From contig JADGJL010000905.1 in NCBI GenBank assembly GCA_027600665.1, forward strand, positions 1-12,198: a stretch of 12,198 nt of DNA, given 5' to 3'. Under the pieces are notes generated by a model. The model made no database searches and had not been told where the DNA came from. It worked only from the letters and a program-made list of their open reading frames with translations. The DNA comes from Irineochytrium annulatum (lineage: Eukaryota; Chytridiomycota; Chytridiomycetes; Chytridiales; Chytridiaceae). Numbering within the stretch: the stretch's first letter is position 1; every line of letters starts with the position of its first letter. A program made the translations under genes and the position numbers. This document shows, piece by piece, positions 1-8,316 of this stretch.

Positions 1-2239
1 GTGGGGATGGGCATGGCGCCGGGGATGGCGCTCGCGGGCAGCGGGGGTGCGAGGCCGTTGCGGTTTATTAGCTTTGAGTACCTGGACAAGATCAGGGAGG
101 AGCTGCATCAGCTGGACTCGAGGTTGGATTTGATCGGGAGGGAGAAGGCGGAATATCACACGAGTTATGTGAAGGTGAGATATACAGCGCGATGGATTAC
201 CTAGGGGACATGGCGATACTTATCCGCGACCGTGATGTGACAGTATTACGAGCAAGCTTACCGGTACAGCTCCGAACTTCACCGACAGCAGGATATCAAC
301 GGCCGATACCAGGCCATTATCAACCAACTCCTCCCCATGTTGTCGCCGGCGGTGCAGGAGGGAGTTCGGCATGATATGGATTCAATTAAGCAGTTGGCCG
401 CCGCTGTGGGTCTTCCTCTTTCTTGTGACCAATTTCATAGATGCTTACGCATTGCAAAACAGACCCTCCCACCGATACCAGCAGCGCCGGCCGTCCAGAT
501 CCAACCGGATCCCGGCGTCGGACTTAATCGGGCCCAGTCCGTCCCCGCGGTCTACAACAACGGCGAACAAATCATCGAGCGGAAGGGGCGGGGTCGGCCG
601 TCGAAGGCGTCATTGCAGCAAGTGAAGGGGCCGAAGCGGATAAAGGGGGATGACGACGAGCCATGTATGAATTTGGTTCTTCTATTGTTTCACCATGTTT
701 CCGGTTGTTATCATAACCTCCTTTCACAGATTCAGAGGGCCCAGCTATGTACCCAGGACCTTACGCCACCGGCAGGCCCTCCTCCCCTATCCCCCCACAA
801 TCCGTTCCCGTCAACCCAGCGGCTTTGCCTCCATCCAGCTCAGTTTATAGGTAAATCCTTGCTCTTTGGGTTCATTTTGGAGTCAATGGAGTAACGTTGG
901 GGACCAATCAGGCAAACGCAGCGGTATCCTCCGCCAGCGCAAATGGGGCGGAATCCGCAGGCAGTCCCGAAGACGTCCAAGTTTTTGACGTCGCTAGAGC
1001 ACGGGGAGGTCGTTTGCGCGTTAGCGTTAACGAACCCGTTCTCTTACGTATTTACTGGCGGAAAGGTTCGTTATTTTGTTTTGGCTTTTGCTACTTGCAT
1101 TCCGCTAATATCTTTTCTACCAGGGCGGTGTAAAGATCTGGGATGTAAACAACGTAAAGGATAATAAGCCTGCGCCGCTCGTGGGGACGTTGGACTGTTT
1201 GGTGTGTGCTTGTTGATGTCCGTCTACGCTCACCCGTTATTAACGTATGCACGATAGGATAATTACATCAGGGCCGCGAAAATGACACCCGACGGTAAAA
1301 GCCTAATTGTAGCTGGGGAGGTTCATTACATGGTTGTTTGCGATATCGGATCTGTGAGTGCGATTGATGCCGTGTTATCACTTTGAATTGGCTTCATATT
1401 TACGCGCCCTTCACTCTAGCCAAATCCGAGCGTGATTGGGAAGATGGATACACCAAAGGTCTTGACGTATGCGCTGGCGACGAGCAACGATTCTCGATAC
1501 TGCTTTAGCTGCTGTAGTGACGGGACCGTCAACATGTGGGATTTGGCCTCGCGTCGGTTGATCCGGACGCTGGGCAGCCACGAGCAGAGCGTGACGTGTT
1601 GTGCGATGACGGCTGATGGAGCCAGGATTGTGACAGGCTCGCTGGACAAGACTGTGAGGATTTGGGACATCATCGGAGGCAAGGAGGTTGAGAAGTACGA
1701 CTTCGGGGATCAGATCTTCTCGCTCGGTTACTGCCCAATTGCACCGCCTACCATCGCCGTCGGGTAAGCCTTTGGTCTAAGGCTTGCTGGACCCTTTTAC
1801 TGAAGGAACTGCAGGTTGGACTCGTCTTGCGTTGACGTGCGGAACCTGGTCGAGCCGGCGAACTCGCGGGAGATTCGGGGCGTGCATTCCGACTGCGTCC
1901 TCTCGCTCAAGTACTCGCCGAGCGGCTCCTGGTTCGCGACGACAGGGAAGGATAAGAAGTGGGTGACCTGGCGGACGTCGGACAGCTCGAGAATATTTGA
2001 CGTAGGGCTTTCGTTGTTGTTTGGTCCGTGGACAGCTGGCTCACTGAAACCTTTGGCAGATGCCGGAACCGGCATCAATTTTGTGCTGCGAGGTGTCGGC
2101 ATGCGGTGATTATGTGGTATGTAACAATTGTCAGGAGACTGCAATCCTTTTCTCCTCTGTCAATTAACATTCACGATTTTTTTCTTAGGTTACCGGTTCC
2201 GGAGACAACGTTGCGAACGTGTATTCGATACTGTACTGA
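1..2239 (+). CDS. Groucho/TLE-family transcriptional corepressor (Q domain + WD40 propeller), 5' end at window edge
   Basis: Nuclear corepressors of this family tetramerise through an N-terminal Q domain, and repressors dock on their C-terminal seven-bladed WD40 propeller. Exons read by eye: 1-174, 244-405, 463-664, 730-850, 912-1065, 1124-1201, 1258-1353, 1420-1763, 1815-2001, 2060-2116, 2189-2239. All junctions are GT/AG and keep frame; about 541 codons counted from base 1. Residues ~19-105 match the Q domain (EYLDKIREELHQLD, YYEQAYRYSSELHRQQ, LLPMLSP). A basic/acidic linker with GRGRPSK follows, then a Pro-rich stretch. From ~244 the propeller shows family-specific strings: HGEVVCALALTNP, VFTGGK-GGVKIWDV, DNYIRAAKMTPDG, CFSCCSDG, QIFSLGYCP, DCVLSLKY, VTGSGDNVANVYSILY then stop. 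These fit Groucho/TLE better than fungal Tup1. It is shorter than animal TLEs (over 700 aa) because the linker is short. The start may be ATG at 7, 13 or 25, or lie upstream. Confidence 0.9.
406..462 (+). other. Stop-free 57-nt intron (3n) in the corepressor gene
   Basis: The intron starts GTGGGT and ends CAG, with a CTTAC branch-like site about 18 nt before the end. It separates the Q-domain exon from the linker exon at phase 0. Its length is a multiple of three and it has no in-frame stop, so retention would add 19 residues without a frameshift. The nearer acceptor at 438-440 would lead to a stop in frame, so 460-462 is preferred. Whether it is spliced at all is uncertain. Confidence 0.55.
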
Positions 2240-2622
2240 ACTCGCATATGCCGCTTGCCTTTCAATTAGCTGGTTTCCTTTGCCCTTCGTTTGTAGGGTT
2301 CGTGTTCTTAAAACGGAAGTTGTAGGTTACCCCGATAGCAGTCCGCTTCCGTCGCCTCTCTTCGTGGCATTATTGTCGCTGGCATTCGAATTCATTCATC
2401 TTTTTATTTTTATTTGTTTTGTTGTACACACGCAATGAGTAGTTGGGTCTGTAGCTTGCAGCGAAGACGCTAAGAGGCTTTATTATTATTATTACTTAGT
2501 GTCGTAGGCCCATGGTACGTGCTTATCGCACAGGCGGGGGAGCATAGTGGTTTAGCTCCGTAGGGAAGATCGGCTCACACCAGATCGCCGGGCCGAAAAC
2601 GCAGATTGACCCGCCATCCGCC
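2240..2622. other. Intergenic: corepressor 3' flank and promoter/5' leader of the cyclic-nucleotide-binding gene
   Basis: This 383-bp gap separates two plus-strand genes. It has a T-rich stretch near 2398-2425, five TTA units at 2480-2494 and a short upstream ORF of 11 codons (ATG 2512, TAG 2545-2547) ahead of the start at 2623. No AATAAA or clear TATA box was recognised. Nothing in it looks like a conserved gene. Confidence 0.6.
2480..2494. repeat. (TTA)5 microsatellite
   Basis: Five consecutive TTA units lie in the intergenic region upstream of the second gene. This is a simple short tandem repeat with no evident function. Confidence 0.8.
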
Positions 2623-5600
2623 ATGTCCGCCGCAGCGGCGATGGACGCGACGGGCGCGACGGGCGGGAGGCCTTCGTACACCGAGAGGGCCGACTCGCCG
2701 CCGATCGACCGCGAGAGAGGCGACAGTCCTCCCCGCTTGCTCGACGGACCCACACCGGCCTCCAGGCTTCCGACCGCCCATAGTAGCCGCGCGACGCTCC
2801 CTCGGCGCGGCAGCACGAAGCTCCCGGCGCCGGGTGCTCGCCAACTGCAGCCACCGTCAGCCGCGTCGGCGCCGCGCCGCGCCCAGGACGAGGCAGCGCG
2901 ACGCGTCATGGTGCTCAAACGCGTTCTGGGGTCGGGATCGGGGCGGGCGTCGCCGACACGAGGACGGTCGGCCGCAACTCGGCCGCCGACCGCCGCGGCT
3001 TACGGCGCCGCCAACGGCCGGCCACCGGACAGCGCTGCCAGAAGATTCCCGCTGCCGTCGAGGTCGGATCTCGCGTCAGCCGCGCCGTTGGAGAGGAAGC
3101 TAAAGATGCTCCAGATGATGGAGGGAAAACCCGCGAGGAGTCGACCGCACACGTCTTCGAAGAGCTTTCGCGTAGCTATTGATGGAGGGGGTGTGGCCAC
3201 CCAAAGCGCGACGTTACCGAGCCAGGGTGAGACCCACAACTCGTACGTCAGGCCGAAGACGGGAAAACCTGTGGCGTTGGAGGGGGGAGAGGGTCCGACG
3301 AGAGGGCTTAAGACGGCTCAGGATAATGAAACGATGATGCGACCGGCGTCCGAAGGGAGCCACGCGCTGGCGAGTGGACTTCGTGCGTCTAAGGAGAAAA
3401 TTGTTGTGAAAGAGCCTTTTATGAGTGAACGCCGGCCAACAACGACCCAAGGCAATCGCGTCACTTTCGACAGCGTCCCTAGACTTGCGGACGCTGGACG
3501 TTCACGAGAGAACGGTCATGCTTTGAAGGAGGGGAAGGAATTGAACGGCGGGGGCCGCGTTACGGAGGAAACGGAAAAGCTCTCGGAACGGCCACATGTT
3601 ACAAAGGACAGGACATCGAGCTCAAAGATGCGACTAAGTAGCTCGAAAGCCTCCAACAAGCAGTTTAAGGCTTCTGCCGGTGGTCACTCGAAACAACGAC
3701 CTTTCGGCTCTCACCTAATTTCGACGCCTTCGACAGAAGTGCCGGTGGTCAGATCTCAAAGTTCAAAACCCCGACCCGTCAACCCCCGTGACTACCTTAG
3801 CTCCCTTGAGGTCATGGCCCTGAACTCTATCGAACGCCTCCCGGCCACAGACGGCTCCACCGTAACCTCCGTCCGTTTTGACAAAGTAGCTACTACGACA
3901 TCAACGCTGCCGACCCCGCTAACGGGTCCGGTGTCCACTCCCTACAAACCGCCTTCTCTCCCCAGGCCGATAACCTCCTCCCGAAAGCCTCGAGAGCCTC
4001 CCTTTAACCCCTACCTGAAGGCCGCCCGTGTCCGCGAGCCACCACCGCCTCCCGATGAGGAATTCTACACCACTCGACCCATGTCGCCGCACCGCGCCTA
4101 CCGCCTTGCTGATTACGTACGGCCCGCGGCGATGCGCACGCGCCCGCAAGAGCAGCGCGACAACTTTGATCAGCGCGTGCGCGGCTTGTTCCTGCCGAGC
4201 CTGTTCCAGTCAAGCGAAAACATCCGGTTCGAAGACGACGACCTCGACGGTATGGAAGGAGAGGATGTGGACGATGACGTGGCGTTGGGAAAGGTCATAA
4301 TGCCGAGCGCGGCGCAGATACGGAGGCGGAATGCGGAGCGGGGCCGCGTGGGCGGTCGGACGTGGGGTCAGGGCCCCTCGACGGGTTACGCGGCTTACGC
4401 GTCGGGTGCGGGTGATGCCGATGCGGACGGCAGCGGGATGGGCAGCCGGAGGTTCACGTCGCGGTCTGCGCGGACGCGGGCGCGGCAACTGCTCCGGTCC
4501 CCGCGGAAGAAGACGCAGATCTTGTACCCAATGGCGACGATGGACACCGGCGGGCTGGATCCTTGCCCGCCGGATCTGGACCCCGTGTACGTGCGGTGGC
4601 TGACGGCGTGCCAGTGGGCGCTGAGGAAGGGGAGGATGGCGTGCCGGGCGACAGGGGAGGAGGAAGGCGCGTGGGAGATGGACGACGTGGGGAGAATCAG
4701 GAAGGATGTGGTGAATCACTTGAGGGTGCAAAGGGTGTTGGACATGGATCCGGTGATGCGGGAAGATAAGGAGATGGATGCTCTCGATCGGGTACTCGGA
4801 GGCATCAAAATGTTTGCGAAGCTACCACCTCAGGTATTAAAGCTTTCGTAAATCCAATTATGAATGTAAAGAGCTAAGGATAGTACTTCAGCATCGGTAC
4901 AAGCTTCTTAACACATGCCGTGTCGAGACCTACGCGCGCGGAAAGGTTCTGCTGAACGAAGGTGACCGCGCTACGCACTTGTTCGTAATTACACTCGGCG
5001 AATGCCTGCTCGAGGTCCGCCCCGGCCACCCCACCTCCTCGACGTCGATCCGGCTTCGCTCAGGCGGCGTGCTCGGCGAGTTCGGCAGCTTTAACATGAG
5101 TGAGGTCCGATCTTGTCGTGCTACGGCCCTCATGAGGACGGAGGTGCTCCGCATTGAGAAGTTGGACTACGTTAACATCGCGAGGGAGGCGAGGACGATG
5201 GATACGTACATTGCCGAGTTCTTCGGGACGGTCCCGCCGTTGCTCAACTGCAAGGAGCAACTTCCTGTACAGCTCAGCCAGCGGAGGTATTGTTGCCCAT
5301 AACTTGACCGCTTTCTTTGTTCTTCTAACCTTGTATCGCAGCGTCGTCCGCCACTACGACGTCGAGACCCTGCTTCTGAAAGCTGGCGAAGTGAACCCAA
5401 ATAACTATTTCATCACGATCGGGAAGGTCCGAGGTATTATGGCCAGTGGTTTGCCCGCTTTCTTTCTTCTTCTAAAGGTGTACGGCAGCGCTTCATCTCG
5501 TGACCTTCATCAAGTCCGACCTTGGTGCCATTCCCGGCACGTCTCGACACCGGTACAGCCTCCTTCCTTACACCGAGGCACGACGCGCGGCCATGCGCCC

Positions 5601-6186
5601 GACCGACGAGATCGTAAGGGAGCTGGCAGGAGTGGCCGACTTTGGTCCCGGCCAGTACTTCCCGCCGTTGACGCCGTCGCGGGTAGTGACGGAACAGGCG
5701 GAGCTGCGCAACGCCGCGACATCGGGGGCGCGACACCTTGGCCCTGCCTCTTCAAAGACGCGTCCGGCGTCCGCGCGCGGCGCTTCGGCGGGGAGCACGC
5801 GTCCAGGATCCGGCTCCATAACGGGCGGCGGTGGTGGGACTCACTTCGACCCTGAGAGCGTCCCACCATCGCCGTTTCACTTTGTCGTGATAGAGAAGCT
5901 GGAGTGTGTCGTTATTGCCCGGCAGGACCTGTTCGAGCTGGTCCCCGCGGACTTGTACCGTCGACTGTGCGACAGCTGCATGGGCGTCACGACCGTGAGC
6001 GCAGGCGAGGTGGAGGAGCGGTATTTGAGCTCGCAAGGTTGGAGGGGCGCTGTAGATTGGGACAACAAGGCCGTAAAGGAGCTGATGAACCCGGACGCAT
6101 TCAAGGATGGGAGTTGGGCGAATCCGGTGATCAAGGGAAAGGAGGTGGATGTTGGGCCTGTGCTCAGAACAAAGGAAGGGGTTTGA
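2623..6186 (+). CDS. Large protein with two C-terminal cyclic-nucleotide-binding-type domains
   Basis: Exons 2623-4833, 4874-5286, 5342-5433 and 5489-6186 join in frame to 1137 aa. The start follows CCGCC (good context); ATG 2641 is an in-frame alternative. Residues 1 to ~640 are Ser/Pro/Arg-rich and probably disordered, with RRGST at 61-65 (a PKA-type consensus) and an acidic patch near 538. A folded segment from ~650 contains VYVRWLTACQWALRKG. CNB fold 1 (~725-850) has FVITLGECLLEV, GEF (Glu806) and SCRAT (Arg819); Glu and Arg sit where the phosphate-binding cassette needs them. CNB fold 2 (~880-1056) has LLLKAGE, NNYFITIGKVR, FGPGQYF and VVIARQDLFELV, but lacks the GE...PRAA motif and instead carries a Ser/Gly/Ala-rich insert at ~973-1033. 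No kinase, channel or GEF domain is seen. Similar CNBD-only proteins occur in flagellated cells; a flagellar or cAMP/cGMP sensor role is inference only. Confidence 0.85.
4834..4873 (+). other. Candidate 40-nt intron in the cyclic-nucleotide-binding gene
   Basis: The first exon would read into a stop at 4849-4851. Removing GTATTA...AAAGAG (40 nt) at phase 0 joins KMFAKLPPQ to LRIVLQHRYKLLNTC, a natural entry helix to a CNB fold. The acceptor is a plain AG after AAAG and no strong branch site is seen. It is the shortest intron called in the window. Confidence 0.7.
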
Positions 6187-6579
6187 GGAAAACGGCCCAA
6201 GTTTAGCGTTGCGTTGTGTACTTTGCAGACTGCATTATCGGTTGTTGTCAATATACGATGCTTATGACCTGTTTCCTGTATGTGTCGAGCTCAGAAGAGA
6301 TAAAATGACTGGCGGATAATATTCAAATTTATACAACACGCAGACACAACACGGGAGATCATAAGTAGCTACAAAACGAGCACGCGCAAGAATTGCGGTC
6401 ATGTTGTGAATCGTATACGATAAGATGTAAGTACCGCACGCAAACCAAATCAAGGAAGACGAAGAATAAAGGTTTTGTTGCAAACGCACATGTCATCAAC
6501 ATTCGCTTTGTAGACAGTGAATAACATATATTTCATTGAAATCTACAGCATCCATTCATAAACAAAAACGCACAAGCGC
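6187..6579. other. Intergenic between convergent genes (shared 3' flank)
   Basis: This AT-richer 393-bp stretch lies between the stop of the CNB-domain gene and the stop of the methyltransferase gene, which face each other. It must carry both 3' ends. A plus-strand AATAAA lies at 6465-6470; no canonical AATAAA was found for the minus-strand gene. No coding signal was recognised. Confidence 0.6.
6465..6470 (+). promoter_or_regulatory. Possible poly(A) signal AATAAA
   Basis: A perfect AATAAA lies about 280 nt after the stop of the plus-strand CNB-domain gene, in the AT-rich convergent gap. Its use as a signal is inferred from sequence and orientation only; fungal genes often lack a canonical hexamer. 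Confidence 0.3.
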
Positions 6580-7765
6580 TTAAATCTTCTCGGCGACGGT
6601 GCATGCCAGCGGACCCGGGCTCGTCGTGACGGACACCAGCTTCCACCCGGCCTCCTTGTACAGGGTGCGGAACTCGCTCTCCATTCTCTCCTTCCCCGTC
6701 ACGCCGGACAGCATGTGAACATCCAGCCCTTTGGCCCCGTTGTCAGGCTGGCCCGGCTTTGGGACCAGGAAATCAAAGTTGACCACGCGCGCGTTCGCGG
6801 GCGACTTGGCGTGGATGGTTTTGAGGATGCGGGTGGCCTCCTCGTCGCTCCAATCTAGGCAGGTTTGACGGACGTAAGTGGAAAGGTGAGTAACTCGGCT
6901 GTAAACATAGGAAATTTGAGCTTACCGTGCAGGATAAACTTCATCATGTAGATCTCAGCGGGCACAAAGCCTTCCCCGGTGAAGAAGTTTCCGGGTATGA
7001 GGGTAACCTTGTCCGCAACATTGTGCTCCTTCGGTGCCGAGCTGTTTGCGATGACTTGTGGCAAGTCCAAACTGAAGCATTTGAGGTGCGGATGCTTCGC
7101 AACCAGCTTGCAGGACAGGTGTCCCTGGTTCCCGCCAACATCGACCACGGTCTTGACGGACGGCCAATCGAAGGCCGTCATCACAAATACGTCAGTCAGC
7201 TGAGATGAATTGAACGCATTAATTCTCGACTGACAAAGGAAAGCACGAAATAAGCAGACAGCCCACTTACATTGGTAAGGCCCTCCATCCCTTTAGCAAA
7301 CACAGCTCGATACTCCTCGTTCCCGGTCAGCATTTCGATCCAACTCTTCCCATGCGCGCGCTGAAAGCCAGTCCCCCCACTCGGCCCATCCTTCACGATA
7401 TCTGCCGTATGCTCCCACGCCCTCCGATGCCACACGCTCTCCTCCAGCAGCAGCGCGCCAACCATAGACGCGGGATGATCGCGCTTCAGGAGCGCACCGA
7501 CGTCCGTCAGGCTGAACCCGCAATCGGCGTCCTCGGTCATGACGGGCGTAGTGGCGCAGAGGCGGAGGACGCGGTACGCGTAGGGGGCATGGAGGCCGAG
7601 CTTGGCGGCGATGTCCTCGGCTTTGGCCGTGCCCGATGGCGCGACGGGGATGTGTTCGAAGAGGCCGAGCTTGGCGGCGGCGTAGACGGATTGGACGCGC
7701 CAGCGGCTGGACATGAAGTCGAAGAAGATGTCGCTCGGGGCGGGGCCGCTGGGCTTGGTGGCCAT
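6580..7765 (-). CDS. SAM-dependent O-methyltransferase, COMT / hydroxyindole OMT type
   Basis: Members of this family transfer a methyl group from SAM to a hydroxyl, usually of an aromatic metabolite, and act as dimers; the substrate here is unknown. Minus-strand exons 7765-7271, 7199-6926 and 6854-6580 give 347 aa, the usual family size; both introns are 71 nt with GTAAG donors. Residues ~8-100 fit the N-terminal winged-helix dimerisation domain (FMSSRWRVQSVYAAAKLGLF, LGLHAPYAYRVLRLC). The SAM site is VVDVGGNQGHLS (183-194; the third Gly of the usual GGGxG is Asn), followed by LDLPQVI (209-215). FILHDWSDEEA holds the catalytic-type His256; the His-Asp pair spans the second splice junction. 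HMLSGVTGKERMESEF and YKEAGWKL complete the C-terminal signature. Start 7765 (MATKPSG) is chosen because homology begins soon after; in-frame ATGs at 7783 and 7873 could add 6 or 36 residues. No biosynthetic cluster surrounds it. Confidence 0.9.
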
Positions 7766-8316
7766 CGTTGCGAGTTGAAGCATTGGCGTGCGACCAGTCC
7801 AGCGCAAGCGTGAGGTCGAGCTCGCCGAGTGGGTCCACGCCCGCGCCGCCGTTCCCATCATCCTGGTCATCATCGCTGGCGGGAGAGGCGCGTTAATGGT
7901 TGAGGAACTTGGGCGCTGGTGCGAAGATCTGGGTTGGAATTGGAGAGGTCAGCCACGAGAGGAGTCTGGGGCGACCGCGACCTCACCTGGAGGCAGAGTC
8001 GCGCTTGAGTGCGGGATGCCGGCAGGGAAGGGTGATTTTTTATGAAGTCCGAACGAACCCTCGAAGACAAGAGGGGCTGGCAGCGACTGGCAAGTGTTTC
8101 TTCGCCAACAATCACTTTCACGCGGACTAGGATATCTATTAACCGGGTCTGACGACTTATTAAAACAGGCGGAAGGGCCTGACTTATAACGAGTAAAGAA
8201 ACAGGACGGGCAGGAGAAACGGCGGTGAGTGCTTTGGAGGTGCAGCAAGTGTCGAGGTTGGGATGACGCGAAAGGAGAGGTAGAAAGCATTGATTTCCAC
8301 AAGCGCAATGTCCACT
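7766..8316. other. Intergenic: methyltransferase leader/promoter and 3' flank of the membrane-protein gene
   Basis: This 551-bp gap lies between two minus-strand genes. The part next to the methyltransferase contains in-frame upstream ATGs (7783, 7873) and a candidate leader intron (7929-7986). The remainder, to 8316, holds the 3' flank of the TMEM184-like gene. No separate gene was recognised. Confidence 0.55.
7929..7986 (-). other. Candidate 58-nt 5' leader intron of the methyltransferase gene
   Basis: On the minus strand the sequence reads CCTCCAG|GTGAGG at the donor, has GGCTGAC as a CTGAC-type branch site, and ends CCCAG. Length and signals match the coding introns nearby. Upstream frames have no ATG that joins usefully to the coding exon, so this would be a 5' UTR intron. 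Confidence 0.4.

Noticed and set aside
406..440. Shorter 35-nt intron ending at TTTCATAG
   Set aside because: This join puts the next exon in a frame that stops within about 30 codons; the acceptor at 460-462 keeps the frame and has a branch-like site.
1..2239. Reading the WD40 gene as Tup1
   Set aside because: The N-terminus and the interblade strings fit Groucho/TLE closely, including the C-terminal VY...Y ending; Tup1 has a different N-terminal tetramer helix and blade sequence.
4210..4731. 173-codon minus-strand open frame
   Set aside because: Antisense shadow of the first exon of the CNB-domain gene; rich in Arg, Pro and His as expected of a GC-rich shadow frame, with no motif.
5154..5855. 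233-codon plus-strand open frame
   Set aside because: Only 5342-5433 of it is real coding sequence (third exon of the CNB-domain gene); the rest runs through introns and out-of-frame exon.
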